DNA of 64,000 nt from Atherinomorus stipes (lineage: Eukaryota; Chordata; Actinopteri; Atheriniformes; Atherinidae). Position 1 is the first letter of the stretch. Every line of letters starts with the position of its first letter. The stretch is from positions 372,001-436,000 of the forward strand of contig JALJCO010013744.1 in assembly GCA_023101725.1 (NCBI GenBank), given 5' to 3'. The translations under genes were made by a program, and so were the position numbers. The notes below the pieces were generated by a model. That model saw only the letters and a program-made list of their open reading frames with translations, did no database searches and was not told where the DNA came from. Positions 12,710 to 25,900 of the stretch are shown one piece after another.

Positions 12710-12795
12710 TTAAGTTTTATGTGAAAATAACACACTAACGTGTAAAAGCTCCTAAAAGTTCATTTTTCATGGTGCTGTAGGGCTTCTTTAAGCTA

Positions 12796-13555
12796 CTAAA
12801 TTATATATACAACATACTGAAAGCATATGTATCATAGGTTTTGTCATATATCATTAGTCACGTTTACATGAAGACTTTTTCCCTCTTTCAGATTGAAATT
12901 AGTCCAATTTAAGATTTCAGGAAAGCTGTTTACATGGAAAACAATTTATTGCGATCTGGTGTGTACTGTACATGTGCTAATGTTTAAACAGAATAGCCCC
13001 GTCTGACATGTGCAGAATGATGTACTGTATTCAGTCATGTGATTTAATAAAGACGGAGGTGCACAAACTGATCAAACTGTGTTTTTTTGCTTTACTTTAA
13101 TCAAGCAGCAACTTGATTCTCAGGCACTCCTACTGCAAACAATGAAGAGCAAAAGGTGTAGACACAAAGTATAAGATAAAAACAAACTTTCCACTTTTCA
13201 TTCGGAAAGAGGAAACCCATGTAGCATTCAGTTATTTTAATGTCCCAGTTATTATCAATTCTATCCACATTTACATGAAGCCAAATATACTGATTGCAAT
13301 TGGTTTGAAAGCTCTATGAAAATGATCTATGCCCTGGGATACTAATGCTGTGTTCATACTGTAATGCACATAAAGAATATAAGGTATTGTCACAGTCTTA
13401 ATGTGTACACTCCATGGTTTACTACTCACGTAAAGCTGGTCTACCTGTATGGTTTTATGAATATATTTCAACACATTAATAATAAGTGTAAACAGGGGCA
13501 ACACAGGGCCAGAAATGTGAGCTGCAAAACTCTGCCATGTTCACTTTTCACTGCC
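12796..13555. other. Non-coding stretch, no gene seen
   Basis: AT-rich unique sequence. ORFs at 13271-13504 (-) and 13364-13594 (+) overlap each other on opposite strands and show no domain. Confidence 0.5.
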
Positions 13556-13559
13556 TTAA

Positions 13560-14017
13560 ACACACAACAGAACTTTAAGCAGTTTTCTCAGTGACACGCC
13601 CTGTATCGGCAGATAGCATCCATCTTGCATCGTACCTGTACTGTGATTCACTCCAGCCAGTAAAAGACAGTCTTGGCTCAGTCTTGACTCTTGTTCTGTC
13701 CCTTCCTCTCTTTCTTTTCCTCTCTTCCTCCGGTAATGTTTCCTTGCATTTCTTTACTGAATCCGACATGATGCGCATTTAAAACACCCGCCGCGTTCAT
13801 ATCTGGTTCATATCCATTTGCTAGTAAGTGACACGGTGCGCAATCAATAGTTAGCTACAATGTCACAGTCGCATCCCGGATGGGAAACTTACATACTGCT
13901 GTTTCTGAGCCCCTGTTTCTAGTGACGGCTAGAAAATGCACATAATAAATGTTGGTGTGCTATCAAAATGAGTCAGAAACGCACATTTTTAAGGTCAAAA
14001 AGTTACGTTGTGTGTCT
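13560..14017 (-). mobile_element. 458-bp TTAA-flanked element, copy A
   Basis: TTAA lies outside both ends (13556-13559 and 14018-14021). The ends are inverted repeats: ACACACAACAGAACTTT on the left and, reverse-complemented from the right, ACACACAACGTAACTTT, 15 of 17 identical. A second, inverted copy is at 15682-16081. The minus strand carries a short basic ORF shared in outline with that copy. The GTAACTTTTTGACC end also resembles the GTAACTTTTGACC end of the MITE at 31212, so the families are probably related. Confidence 0.8.
13575..13778 (-). pseudogene. Basic ORF fragment inside TTAA element copy A
   Basis: The 67-residue frame starts MRIMSDSVKKCKETLPEEER and continues with a highly charged Lys/Arg/Glu segment (ERKRKRGRDRTRVKTE) and then LSFTGWSE. 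The other copy keeps a diverged version (EAKKEKETEQNQTRVNIRL at 15945-16000, +). Similar charged leader peptides are, from memory, frequent in ORFs of teleost DNA transposons, where they continue into an acidic LLD-type segment; that continuation is missing. It probably marks an exon of the autonomous parent. No function can be assigned. Confidence 0.35.
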
Positions 14018-14337
14018 TTAAATAAGAGTAACTCATATTTGAAACACAAGGCTGTAATTCCCTTCATTACCCCGTTCTCTATATGTGTACACATACAAAG
14101 TCTACTGCTATACTGAAGCTTAATCATTCGAGCAGCCATCTAAGCATGTACTGCTACGGCACAGGCTGACTAATAAAACACGACGTAAGCAGGGTGGCTG
14201 GATGCTTAATAACATAAAGTATGAACCAATTCAAACATAAAAAGTTCTAGCTTTGCCGCAAACTTCCTTGAATGTTAATATAACAAGTATGAAAAGGGGA
14301 CTGACAGAGAAGTCAAGTCACAGAAGTATTAAAGCAG
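14018..14337. other. Short non-coding gap
   Basis: Spacer between a TTAA element and the SINE. Nothing recognised. Confidence 0.5.
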
Positions 14338-14520
14338 GTGTTTGTGGCTCAGGAGGCAGAGCAGTCATTTAGTTTTGATCACTGGCACATCCTTTTCCAC
14401 ACGTCATCCTTTGACAAGATACTGAACCATACATTACACCAGATTTACTCGTTGCTGCATGTTTCTTTATCATACAAAGTCAAACACTGATAAGTGCAGA
14501 ATAAATGTGTATGTGAGGCT
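14338..14520 (+). mobile_element. Degenerate tRNA-derived SINE
   Basis: The head reads GTGGCTCAGGAGGCAGAGCA, close to a tRNA A-box (TGGCNNAGNGG type) as found in teleost tRNA-derived SINEs. The body then has CCTTTGACAAGATACTGAAC, matching the CCTTGGGCAAGATACTGAACC block of the same SINE type as I remember it. The B-box is eroded and the 3' tail is unclear. It lies between two TTAA elements. Confidence 0.6.
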
Positions 14521-15681
14521 TCTACTTGTCAAAACAGGCTGAAGTGTTTAAATCCATTTCACACCATTGAACTGCAAATCATGGGGCCTTATTTCAAACC
14601 CAAACCAAAACTATAAAGTTCATAAAATGTATCTATTTATATATATAATGGTAAAAATGAAACGTTTACTCACACATTTGATTGCAATGGTGATTATAGT
14701 AATGCAGCTTTGTGACTATAATGGCAAAACAAGATTAGTCAAGGTTGAATGTAATGAATAGAAGTAGTGTGTAGTACTCATAATTTCTCTTGCATACGGT
14801 TTTTAGAGGTTGTTTCAGGCCATCTAAGTTTGTTCCTGGCAACCAGCAAGTGCACACATTAATAATAGGAGAGATGCTGTTAATTGGTATTGCTGGTACT
14901 GTACAAGTAGTTTTTTTTTTTAAATATATATATTCTCAAAGAAACCATAAAAATATCAAGTAGGTAGAGTTATAATAAAAATAAGAAACCCACATAAATC
15001 ACCCTGAAAAAGCTATTCAAACCAAGTAAAACTTAAACTTTTTGTAAGGAGCAAGAATCTACAGTATAAAGGTATGTTGTGGTGATATTTATTCAGTATT
15101 TTTATTTCACTAGTTAGGAATGTTTGTTTCAGACACTTGCCAACGGCATCATGCAGACATGAAGACTATAAAAATGGAGCAATCAGTTCAAATCCCCGCC
15201 TCCTCCCACAGCTCTGCTCCCCGTCTGACTGAGCCAGACCAACACACACCTACAGATTTGCTCAGCACAATGTGGACTTTCACATAAAATCTAATGATGC
15301 AGAACCTTCCTGCAAGGTCATATGTTGGTGTGGACGTGTTTATTTGTGCTTCAGAACGTATCTGCTGTGAAACAATTGGTAAATAAAGATTTATTTCTCA
15401 GATTTACAGCTTTTGTGTGCATCTGGCACAGCCTGCCTTTTAATTCTACTGTCTGCAGCTCAGACACCATCAGTATTCCACCCATCTTGTTGTTTGAGCC
15501 AAGGAGAAGATTGACTGTTGAGCAGAAGTTAGATTGTAAAGTTTAGAGGGAAAAAAAAGTAACCGTAGCAGGATGCTAAGTAAATTTCAATTATTAGGGT
15601 TAAAGAAAGGCACGTCTAGACATTTCTGTACTAATCACTGTTATCCAATTGCTATCAAGTCCAATTTCAAGTATCTCTCTC
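14521..15681. other. Non-coding stretch, no gene seen
   Basis: AT-rich sequence with a T run near 14911. ORFs at 14567-14761 and 15322-15546 have no domain and no coding signal I can see. Confidence 0.5.
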
Positions 15682-16081
15682 TAAAACATATGTAACTTTC
15701 TGACATTAAAAATGTGTTCTGACTCATTTTGATGACACGGGACATCTATTATGTACATTCCTTGTTAATAAGACGATGAGAAACTGCACTTCACAACTGA
15801 GGCTGCATCACTTTTAGCAACATTACACTTTACAATACTGTAACAGTAGCAATTGGATATCAACACACTGGCTTTTTGGATGCACACCACGGCTTATTCA
15901 TCAAAGAAACACAAGATGACATAACTGGCAAAATTGCAGGAGGAAGAGAGGCAAAGAAAGAGAAAGAAACAGAACAAAATCAGACTAGAGTCAACATCAG
16001 ACTGACTTCTACTGGCAGAGCTCAGATTAGAGGTGGGATGCAAGATGGATGCAGAATTAGCTGTTGTTAGGGTGTGGTTTA
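15682..16081 (+). mobile_element. TTAA-type element, copy B (inverted relative to copy A)
   Basis: Starting at TAAAACATATGTAACTTTCT it follows the reverse complement of 13560-14017 throughout. Shared blocks include TTCTGACTCATTTTGATG near 15717, GGAGGAAGAGAGG near 15940 and GATGCAAGATGGATGC near 16037. Both terminal TTAA sites are mutated (left CTAA-like, right TTTAG). It is more eroded and about 60 bp shorter than copy A. Confidence 0.75.
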
Positions 16082-19000
16082 GAAAATCTGCCAAATTTAA
16101 TTTTGTTTCTTTTAAGTTAATAGCATAGTTCTGTCATCTGACTTGAATAATTTTGCTGCATAACCTTTTCACTGAAAGCATTATGATCATTAGTACACAA
16201 ACATTATATCAACACTCCACTACCATTAACACTATTTTTCCTAATTTACAGGAAATCCTCAAAATCATCATACTTATCTCCAAACCAAAGAGATATGAGG
16301 TTGTTCAAGACTGTGGGTTGAGGACAGCGTGAACTCACTCGGGGCCCCTCAGGCTGTAAAAACACAGCTCAGATGAACCCTGTCAGCTCCATTACCTGCT
16401 GATGTGAAATGACCAAATGACCTTTGAATAAGTAGGGAAAAAACAAAAAAGAAAAAAAAAAAACAAGGCAAGCAGCAAAATTGCAGCATGTCATCCAAAG
16501 AATGGCAAAAGTAGCCTTCAGACATGGGAGAACAAGTAGATTACTGTTACTGTTGATTACTGCACTGTTGGTGCATTTACAGATAAGAATTTGTTGAGAA
16601 TGAAAGCATTTATTCCCGTGAATTATTTTCCATATGCATCTCTGAGCTTATTTCCTAAGCTCATTTCGAAGTCAGTTTTATCAGCTTGGAGATGAGGTGG
16701 AAAGCAGACAGCTTTTTCGAATCAATATGCTATAGGTCAGTTGAGAGTCTTGTATCTTTACAATCAATACTTGCACATCAAAGGAGTATGCCATTGTACA
16801 CACTTAACAAGTGCAAAAAGGGTGAACCCTGGAGGATCAACTCAATAAGTAGGTCAGAAAAACAGTCCAATTGGGTCAAATGATAATGTGCTGCTAGATG
16901 AGCTTTCTCTAAAATATAAAATGCGGATTTATGTGTGAGTGTTCGTATTCATTTACATTTAATAATGTTTCAAAACTACTTTACATTGCTATTGATTGAA
17001 ACAAAGTTGCGACTGCACCTCTGCAAGGAAATCCTGCTTGCTGTATAAAATCTGTTACTTTTCACCTATCAGCATTTCTTCACAGGAATCCATGTGCAAA
17101 TTAATCTACTCAGCTGAATAAGTGCTGTATGAGAGACCCGAATGTGTCTTTGCCAGCCAAGCAAGTCAACATAACTGATGTAACAGCAGAAATTTCACTG
17201 TCCATAAAGCAGTCTGTTGTTCTGCTAAATGTAAGATGTTGCGAGGAGCTCTGGCAGGCTCAGAAACTGTTATGTGATTTGACTCTTGAACAGTCCAAAC
17301 AGCTGATCATCAGTGACTGATAGGAAGTAATCACAATGAAATCTTATCAGGGCGCTGCGTATTGCAGATATGTTTGGCCAGCTCCGTTATCTGCACATGG
17401 TACCGAGAGAGCTGTGCATTTGTTCCCCTGCGTTGTCTGTCTGTGCACCCTGGACACGTAGATAATTTCACTTCCCTTTCAGGATTCACAGACATCGAAG
17501 TTTCAGTCCACTGTAGGTGGACATGTTAACATTTGAACTTAGATTATAACTGGGGGTTTTCATGCCTGAGGGGCACAGTGAGATAAGGATGCTCTTGAAC
17601 ATGTTGAGACATGCCGTCTCTCAATGAGAGCTTCGACATCGATCGGTTCATTTCAAATACCAAATAAGATTAATAAGATTAAAACAAGCTCTGCGGGCCA
17701 CTGCTTCAAAGCATGATGTGAAGTAGTAAAGCACAAATGTGTGAGAACACAGTTGCAAGGAATTATTTATGAGAGGTGGAACATTATCTGCATCATTAAT
17801 TAACTACATCTATGTTAATATGCAAGACATGAAAAGGATTTTTTTTGAAGTGATATATTGTTTGAATGTTTTTGAAGTCTGCCTTTTTCCACACATAGTT
17901 CTTCTCCCAGTGTTCCAAAGGTTAATTGCATTTTGGCTCAGAAAAGTTTGAAAGTGCCGTGGGATTTTTCAAAACCCTTGTTACTTGTGGCATAGTTTAA
18001 CAGAAACTGTGCTGGAAGGGCATGATAAACCTGGAATAAACACATAAATGGAAAAGGCTTTACAGGACTATTTGTTAAATCAGACTGACGGTGTGTTCAG
18101 TCACGTCATTCACACCAAATTAACCACTAGAGCATTTATAGGAGTCTGCTTATTCCTTCTGTGCAGACAGTGGGAGTGTGACCATGTTCAGCTATGAGTT
18201 CATTTGAAATTCCACTTGTTTTACTAATTGGTTTGAAGTGTCTTATTATCCTCTATTTTATTTATTAACTGAAACATTTTCAGTATACAGGCTGAGTAAG
18301 TACAACTTTTGCAATGCAGCATGCCAAGTGAACCATCCATGTATATCTCCATTGTTTGCATGCATTGTAGAGTATTGCTATTGTTATTTGAACCCTAAAA
18401 TAAGATACATTAGAAAGATTATAAGTAATGCAGACATCAAAGTGTAAAACTCAATACAGCAAAAACTAGCACCTCTGCAATTTTTACTCACAAATAAGAA
18501 AACATGCTGTCAGACAGTTGAGAACCTTTAATTTTCAGTTAAAATGGTTTGTATGTCTATAAAATCACTTGACAAGAATAATTTAAAAAAGTGGTTGTGT
18601 GTCCACAAAAAATAGAGGAGGGAAGAAGGAAGATGACAAACAAAAAAGGGGAAAAAAGTGCTTTGTTTGACTGTTTTGGTTCAGCATTTTTGATGTCAGT
18701 GGAGCCAGGAATGCCATGCACATGCAGTCTAATATATCTGTGACATCATATGACATCGTGAACCCTCTAACATCTGGGGCTCTAAAGCAGCTGCTTGACT
18801 TGCCGTCTCTACCATTTTTCCCAGTGCTAGCCGTGCTGTGCTGAACATACACTGTATATTGCCACACAGAGACCGTATATGGCAACCTGTATTGGCTTGT
18901 AGATTTAAACATAATGCCATTGTCAAACCCGTTAAAATTTATTTTAGATTTATTTTCTGGCTAAATATAATTCTTCAAGGAAATGCTCTACTTTCATTCT

Positions 19001-19140
19001 GCACCCCTCCAAATGCCTCGTAGACGTTTATTTTTTATTTTTTATTTTTTAAAATAAAGCTTTTAATAAAACTGTTCCATCAACCTTTAATATCAAAGCT
19101 TATAGAATCAGACACATTCGGTTGATACGACAAGGCCTCA
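16082..19140. other. Unique non-coding stretch
   Basis: No element or exon was recognised. It contains an A-rich tract near 16437-16465 and an AT-rich tract near 19027-19060. ORFs here are short and overlap on opposite strands. The block at about 17000-17450 has higher complexity, but no specific site is identifiable. Confidence 0.45.
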
Positions 19141-19691
19141 AGGCCCATTGATCCTCGATACAGAAGACGGATATGCAGACAGACAGACAGTTTCATCCAT
19201 CGTCTGCGTCGGTTACGCAGGTAATTTGGTGCATTTTCGAGGGGCTTGTTGGTCGGTCACTCGAAGCCGAAGACAGAGCAATACCACTGGAAATTACGGG
19301 GTCAGTTTTGAGCTGTGGAGCTGATATGCAGCCAGCGAAAGGAACAAACCAGAGAAGAAGAACAGAAACTGTAATGAAAAAAACACAAAAACCGCCAGAG
19401 CCAAATAGTCCAATAAAAGCACCTGAGAAAGAAGATGCCAAACAGAGAAGAGCATCTGTAGACATGGCTGGAGCTAACAAGGAGGAACTGTGTGAGTGTG
19501 TCCGAAAATACACTCATATCTACGACATCACATCACCAGGGCACAGGGACAGGCAGCACTGCCGCCTAGTGGACAAACTGATTTATGAACCATGAGAACG
19601 CAGAAGATGCATGGAAGGTTTCATGAAGGCAGCCACACAGTGCGACGCATGAAACGGACCTAAATGGGCATAAATGAGCAAAAATGGGCCT
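19141..19691 (+). mobile_element. PIF/Harbinger-like element, copy 1 (551 bp)
   Basis: The ends are inverted repeats: AGGCCCATTGATCCTCGATA on the left, and from the right, reverse-complemented, AGGCCCATTTTTGCTCATTT. TCA flanks both sides (19138-19140 and 19692-19694), a 3-bp duplication as in PIF/Harbinger, although TWA is the usual target there. A second, inverted copy lies at 29897-30468. The element carries the MADF-like ORF given separately and no transposase, so it is non-autonomous or a deletion product. Confidence 0.65.
19173..19595 (+). pseudogene. MADF/Myb-like DNA-binding exon remnant in Harbinger-like element
   Basis: This 140-residue ORF has a basic and proline-rich middle (about residues 56-95). 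From about residue 99 it reads ANKEELCECVRKYTHIYD, followed by HRDRQ. This fits the first helix and linker of a MADF domain, where a leading hydrophobic-EEL block is followed by LYD and a KDR motif. PIF/Harbinger elements encode such a Myb/MADF-type protein beside the transposase. The domain is cut off after about 40 residues. The other copy keeps MAGAFEETLCECV and then has stops. The start codon is uncertain, and the true protein probably began at the MAGAN methionine. Confidence 0.45.
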
Positions 19692-19865
19692 TCAGATGGA
19701 CTGGTAAAAATGGCCCGTTTCCGTAATTATTTGACATAGTTTCCTGTTCAGATGATAAATGTGACATAAACAAGAACTGTACAAGTTAAACAGCAATGAC
19801 TAAAGTTTTCTGCAACCTGATAGCTAACCTGTGCAACATAGTGAACCAAACGCTGATGCTTATAA

Positions 19866-19868
<3 letters not shown>

Positions 19869-19932
<64 letters not shown>
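19869..19932. repeat. (CA)n microsatellite, 64 bp
   Basis: About 32 CA units without interruption. The minus-strand ORF of Cys-Val repeats across it is an artefact. Purine-pyrimidine alternation of this length can form Z-DNA. Confidence 0.97.
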
Positions 19933-19934
<2 letters not shown>

Positions 19935-22900
19935 AAAAAGACAATAATAATGTAGGATGTTGTTGGGTCTAGCAAATAATTTGAATTCCAATTTTATGAC
20001 ACTGCTATATGTAATTCCAGAAGATTGCAGGTATTTCTGTCATCCATCGTCTTGGGATCAGAGTAAATGTGGATTCAGTTTCTCCAGAAAGAGTCAAAGA
20101 TTTGGCATCGTTGGAGAAAACCTGGATGTACTTATATCATCAAGATTTATCTTCCCGGAGCTGCAGAGATCAGTACCAAATTTCATGGCAATCCATCTTG
20201 GTGAAGTGAAAGAGCAGTTCAGAGAACCTCCATGTGGATTGAGTTACACCAAAAGAGACAGAAATCTATTGGTGGGATAAAAGAGTGTCTTATTGTTTTT
20301 TTTTTTTTTCTTCTTTTTCACTGTTATCTGTGATTGTGAAGTTAAATGTCCTTGGATCTCTTTGCTCAGGGAAGTGGTTAAGCACACACACAGGGTTGCT
20401 TTTAGCACACACTCCATCAAATACGATCAATCACAGTCCTCAAACATTCTGAGCAGACAGGAAGGATGGAGTTTCAGAATGATGAGACCGCCTGATCCAC
20501 AGCAGATTAAAGAAATCCAATAAATTGGGATTTGAGGATTTCAGCAGGTCCATGTGCAAGTCTGTGTCATATATTTTTTATTAGGCAGCAGGCCATTGAA
20601 ACATTGGTATGTGGCTTTAGTGTATGATGCTGAAATGTCAGTCAGATGATGCAGCTCCATGGAGTCTGGCAGTAAAGCATTCCTTTGCTATGGTGATGCA
20701 TCCATAGCAACACCTTGGCAATAGCATGCAGTCCTTATGCCAGAAGAAATTTTATAATTGGGGTATCCAGACAAAAATGTGGGCTCAGTAGCACCTGACA
20801 TCTGGCTGGCAGTGTTACCTGTTAGAGCTCTGCAGAAGGTCTATAATGGACTTCCATCGCTCCTGAGGCTGCCCTGTAGGCTGTCTACTTGCTTTTTTTA
20901 GTCTTCCCCCCAGCTTATTTTTCCCTTCTTATACCTTACATAAAAAGCTGCCATTATTGGGTAAAATATTTGTATCACACATCACTGCAGTTTCAAACTC
21001 ATCCTCAACATAAAGCAAAAGAATCCTTTTTTGCTCATATGTAGAATTACCAGTGCAGGTTCAGTTATATAAACTACCTTTAATATACAAAATAAGGCCT
21101 GGGAGTGAATACAGAAAATAGGTGATGTTCCATCAGCCTGGGATGATCATTATTTGGTATTGTTTGACTGACACCTTCAAAATATTTTGTGCAGGGAGAA
21201 TATATGGATATGATGCATCCTAATAATTGCTTTATGAAGACCTGAGAATAACCCTGCCTCCTGTGCAGTGTTGTTAGCAGTGTGCTGAAATCCCCCGTCA
21301 ATCCTAAAATTTGCTAAAGGCCAAAGACTGTGTAATTTAATGTGGTGTCTTTCCAGTCTCATGTCTGCACAGCTTCTTGGGTTGCACAAGGTCTCTGGAC
21401 ACTGAGGCTGGCAGTCATCGCCTGTAGCACCGCTCAGGGGACTCACTGGTTCCTTAAACCAACCCAAAGATAACTGGAAAATTAACATATCTACTTAATT
21501 ACCTTAATCAGCCAGCGCTCATTTATCAACCTCGTGTCTAAATTGCTTTTTGTCAAGGTAAATTGATTTTAATTGCACTTTGACCTTCCATGCTGTTCTT
21601 TTTTGTCCCAGTTCTTATTGCTTCACATGACCTCAGTACAACATATCAGTTTATTGGGATTTCACTGAATTATTAAGCTGATTTTACCCCGAGATAAGAC
21701 TAATATTTAACTTGTGTTTGCCATATCAGGCGCTCCTCAATTTGGAATCACCTCATACTTTCATACTTGGTGTATATATAAGAAGATAATTATTTTTTAA
21801 CAAAGTGCTCTCTGTGTGTTCCTCCCCATCTGCCCAGCGGCAGTCTTGCTTCTCCTCTGTGCTCTTGTCTGCTAAACCCTGAAGATGGTCTAGTGAGGAA
21901 GAATAATTAGTCCAAGAGGCTTTAGCTGTTAAGGTTACTCAATCTCAGATGAGTTCAGCCTTTCATTGTCAATGTCAACATCAAGTATATTCATGAAAAC
22001 ATCAGATATGTGACAGAGTGAGATGATAACACTGTTCTCTCGATACTGGATGAATTGATTCTATGCATCTTTTAAGCCCACTGGATGATAAGCAAAGGAA
22101 ATGGGTAAAGATCAATGTAACATGAAACCCTGGGAGCAGATAGCTGAGAAATAAAGAAGCTTTTTACGAACAGATTCATGTCAGTCATTCAACCATGATG
22201 GCGGCTCACAGCTGTAAAATGCATATTTTGTGACCCTGCAAACTTTTAAGGCATGACACGTTATCTGCTTTCATTTGACGCTGGAGAGACACTTTTTCTC
22301 TTTTAAAACCCGAGAACATTAAAGGAGATATGCAAAATGGAGCAATTTCTACTTTTATTCAAGGGCACATGTGAAATAGAATCATCTGATGGATAAATAC
22401 TTTTTTGTGCCGATAGACAGTGCTCAGTATCTTGCTCACCCACTTGATTTGTAAAAAGAAAATCAACTGAAGCCGCCTTTCACATGAGAACAAACCTTTG
22501 AGATAATCCAGCAATGAAAACGGGTCTTATCTGCATTTGTTATTCTCAGAAAATCTTAATGAGTTGTGTGCGGGGTTATCACCCAAATTCTATAGAGCTC
22601 AGCAGATCAAAGAATTTGATGTTGAAAATGCAGAGAATAATTTTACAGATAAGATTAACCGAGGCTGCCAGATTTAAATAAAGTAGGCTTGGGTTTATTA
22701 GTCATATTTGATTATCATATATGTCTATATATACTGTATCCAGCTCAATTAAATGAGTTATGTTGGCTGACACTGATTATTAAACACATTGCATGTTTGA
22801 TTTCTATTGTATTTTTTTGTCTTTTATTCTATTTTTATTGAAGTAACTTAAATAGCAAAGGAGTCAGTAATTTAAAAAAAATCATCTGGTTAACATTTGC

Positions 22901-25900
22901 CTGCATGGTACCAATGAATGCGTCTCCCCTGATAAGAATCCACTTTTAGTCTTGCAGTCGTTGGGCATGAGCCAAACTGTCACAAGACTTAAAGTGCAGT
23001 ATTGTGTTGACAAAAAGAGGCCAGCATCTTTCCTATTGACAAGGATTATTTCTGTCAAGTGCAGCACTCGTGGGCCTATCTGAAAGCCGTGCTAATAAAT
23101 GTCCATCACTGTGACTATCCATCATTAATACTCATGAACATTTATTGCAGCCCAGCTGAATTAAAGCAAGGGTGCTTCTCTGGCTGGAAGAGGCATGTAA
23201 ATTAGCTGTAACTCTGTGCACAAAAAGGCATTTGTTTTTTGGATCTAAAAAAACAAAAAAATAGGTGTTTGAACACCTGAAGTCCCCTTCCCTTTACACA
23301 CACTCATTAATTATGCAGCCATAGAAACAGCCGTGCATCGACACATGTGCACAATCACACACTTTCATGTAAATGTGAGGATCTTTTGCATCATTATGGT
23401 TATTTCCTGAGTACTTTGATTGCATTAATTACAGTTAATTAGCTGTCTCGCTTGGTTGATCCATCATTCCTGGTTATTTGTTTGTAACCAGATTCAAAGT
23501 TTTTTTCTGAAGTTACTGTAGCATGCCCAAGATTGTGCTCCCTCAGCATGTTATTTGAAAGAACTGTGGAAAGTTTCTGCATCATTCAGGCAGCAGAGTG
23601 CCTCCATGTAATCACAAATGGCTGGGTTATTGTTTGCTGACAGAAATGCTCAGATTCTGAGATTTGCGCATTAAACATGCAGCCTGATGAAATATTAAGG
23701 AACATTGCAGATGGAGTAGAAAAAACGGTCTGATTTTTTTCTTCTTCTTCTCCTCCGCCTTCCCCTTGCTGTGTATCTCAACACTTACTGTATGTTTTAG
23801 CGTTACAGAAACCTTCCAGGAAGCTAAAGATCATTTGCTAATATTTGTGAATATGTGGCCAGTGTCATCTGTGAAAAGTCTGATTGATGATGAGCAGGGC
23901 AGCTCCTTTAACCGAGCTCCACTCTTCCTCTGAGATATGTTTAGAGATAGCTGGATACATTAGTGGAGCGTACCCTCCAGTGACACCTAAGATAGAGTAG
24001 CTTGCCCCGTTTAAGTCATTCAGTCAGCTAACACACCCCCGTGGCAAATCAGAACACCTAACTCCAAATTCAAGCTCTGCTGCACAGATTTTCCTGAATT
24101 TAAAAAAAGGGAAAAAGAAAAAGAAAGATCATCAGTTTTGGGTTCTGCTTTGCCTACAGTGAAGAGGTGAGACATCTACAGACAGCCACATTTTTAAACA
24201 GTGAAATACTAAACACATAAAGGTATCAGCAATCTTCATCACTCTGGAAGCTGATTTCACTGGAAAGAATCAGAGTAATTGTTTTCCATAGTGAAGTCAT
24301 GTGTGACTCTTCTTTCTTGCAGTCCTGCCAAATAAGCGTCACCATGTATGTTCTTCATCTGAGTTGACTTCAGACCAGGTTGGCGGGAGCTCTTCTTTCA
24401 TTAGCAGAGGAGCAGATCTTCACCACGTACAGCTCCTCATTCTGGATGAATGATCTGCGCTCCCAACTGCCTAGCTCCCTCCATCAAACCTGGCCAACAC
24501 TCATAATAAATGATAGTGTGGGACAATGCCCTATTTTCATGACAGAGTCATCTGTCATGCCAGCCCAGACAAAGCCCCCAGAGTTTCATCATTTTCAACT
24601 ACTGCTCACACCAAAGTAAAAGAAAAGAAACCTTCATCTATTCAGTAATGGCTGTGGGATGCCTTGAAAACATATTCTGCAGTGTTTGTAAAATCAGACA
24701 CATTTTATCTTAAGGCTTCTGTGTGGATTTGTTATGGCTTTCAATCTTGTGAGTCCCCTGATGCAACTGTCTAAATCTAAGTTTTTTTTTTCTTTTTTTA
24801 GAGCTTATTTATGAGTAAATCTGTTCCTCCTCCTGATCAACATCTTATTACATGGGTCTTATGTTTAATTTCATGCATTAAATGCTTAGCTGACTCCTCA
24901 ATCATATTAGGTAGGCAGGCACTTGATGCTTAATGTCAATTTGCAGGTTAATCGGGTCACTTTCTATCATCAGCCAAAGCAGCAGATGCCCTTTAGGCCC
25001 TTCGTAATTGTACACTTGAGACAACCTTGACAGACTCTATGACTAAAAGTCATCTCATCTCTGGTTGTACAGTCAGAGCTGTGGTTAGGGATTGATATCC
25101 ATTTATAGGTTTTTGATAAAGAAAGTATCAGTACATGAATTTTCATGAAACTTCTGCTGCCTTCAAACAGTACAGCAGGAGATGTCTTTAAATTAGTTTT
25201 AGATTCAAAAACGCATAATGATTTAGCAAAGATGAATAATTTGCCACTGTGTTGCTGCTCATGTGTCTCCATGATAAATCTGGAGTCTAATCAATCAAAA
25301 CTTGGCACTATTTATCCTTAAATCGGTTTACTTTCAGAGGAAAAATTTGCGGGATTTCAAGATTTCAGCATGTCTTGATGTATATGATGAAACACAATAT
25401 GAATAAAAACTACATGACATTTCAGATGGTTCATCATTAGTGGAGTTTTTAGACTGTGTTTCTGTTAAAGCTTTATTTCGACAGGTTTTCCAAAATGATA
25501 CTCTGCTTTTGGCAATATGACACATTTCATTACACATAAGCTCAATTTGATTAGAATAGAAACATGGAAAAAAAAAGGAATTTATGATACAGTCACAGAT
25601 AAAAATAAACAATCCACATATCTATTGTCTTATGTATACACAAAAACACAGAGACTATGTTATTATACAGTAGATAGGTGAGAATAGGAAAGTTTTGAGT
25701 TTAGTTTGAATAGAGACAATGGTGCTTTGACCTTTTTGTTTTTGACCTCAGGTCAGTGTGCAGTTTGTTCCACAGAGATGAACTTGGATCTAATTCTGGG
25801 GAACAGCTGAAAGACCAGCATCCAGTGACCTTTAATTCTGTTGTTATGCTTTGCACCTTTTGCGCCACCTTGCTTACATCTTACTGCATGCACTGAGGCA

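Larger units (their letters stand above)
11390..12795 (-). mobile_element. TTAA-type element, copy 1 (interrupted)
   Basis: This is an inverted copy of the element at 36954-38057. Matching blocks include CTACAGGCATATATAAGC near 11412, CCAACACGGAAGTAAAA near 11485, the TTGCTACGATGCTGCGCA block near 12290, and AAAAGTTCATTTTTCATG near 12754, which is the sub-terminal sequence of the other copy. Both outer ends are decayed, so the limits are approximate. A 240-bp MITE (12470-12709) sits inside and accounts for most of the extra length. No ORF is preserved. Confidence 0.75.

Noticed and set aside
19193..19517. Minus-strand ORFs of 106 and 71 residues
   Set aside because: Shadows of the MADF-like frame on the other strand.
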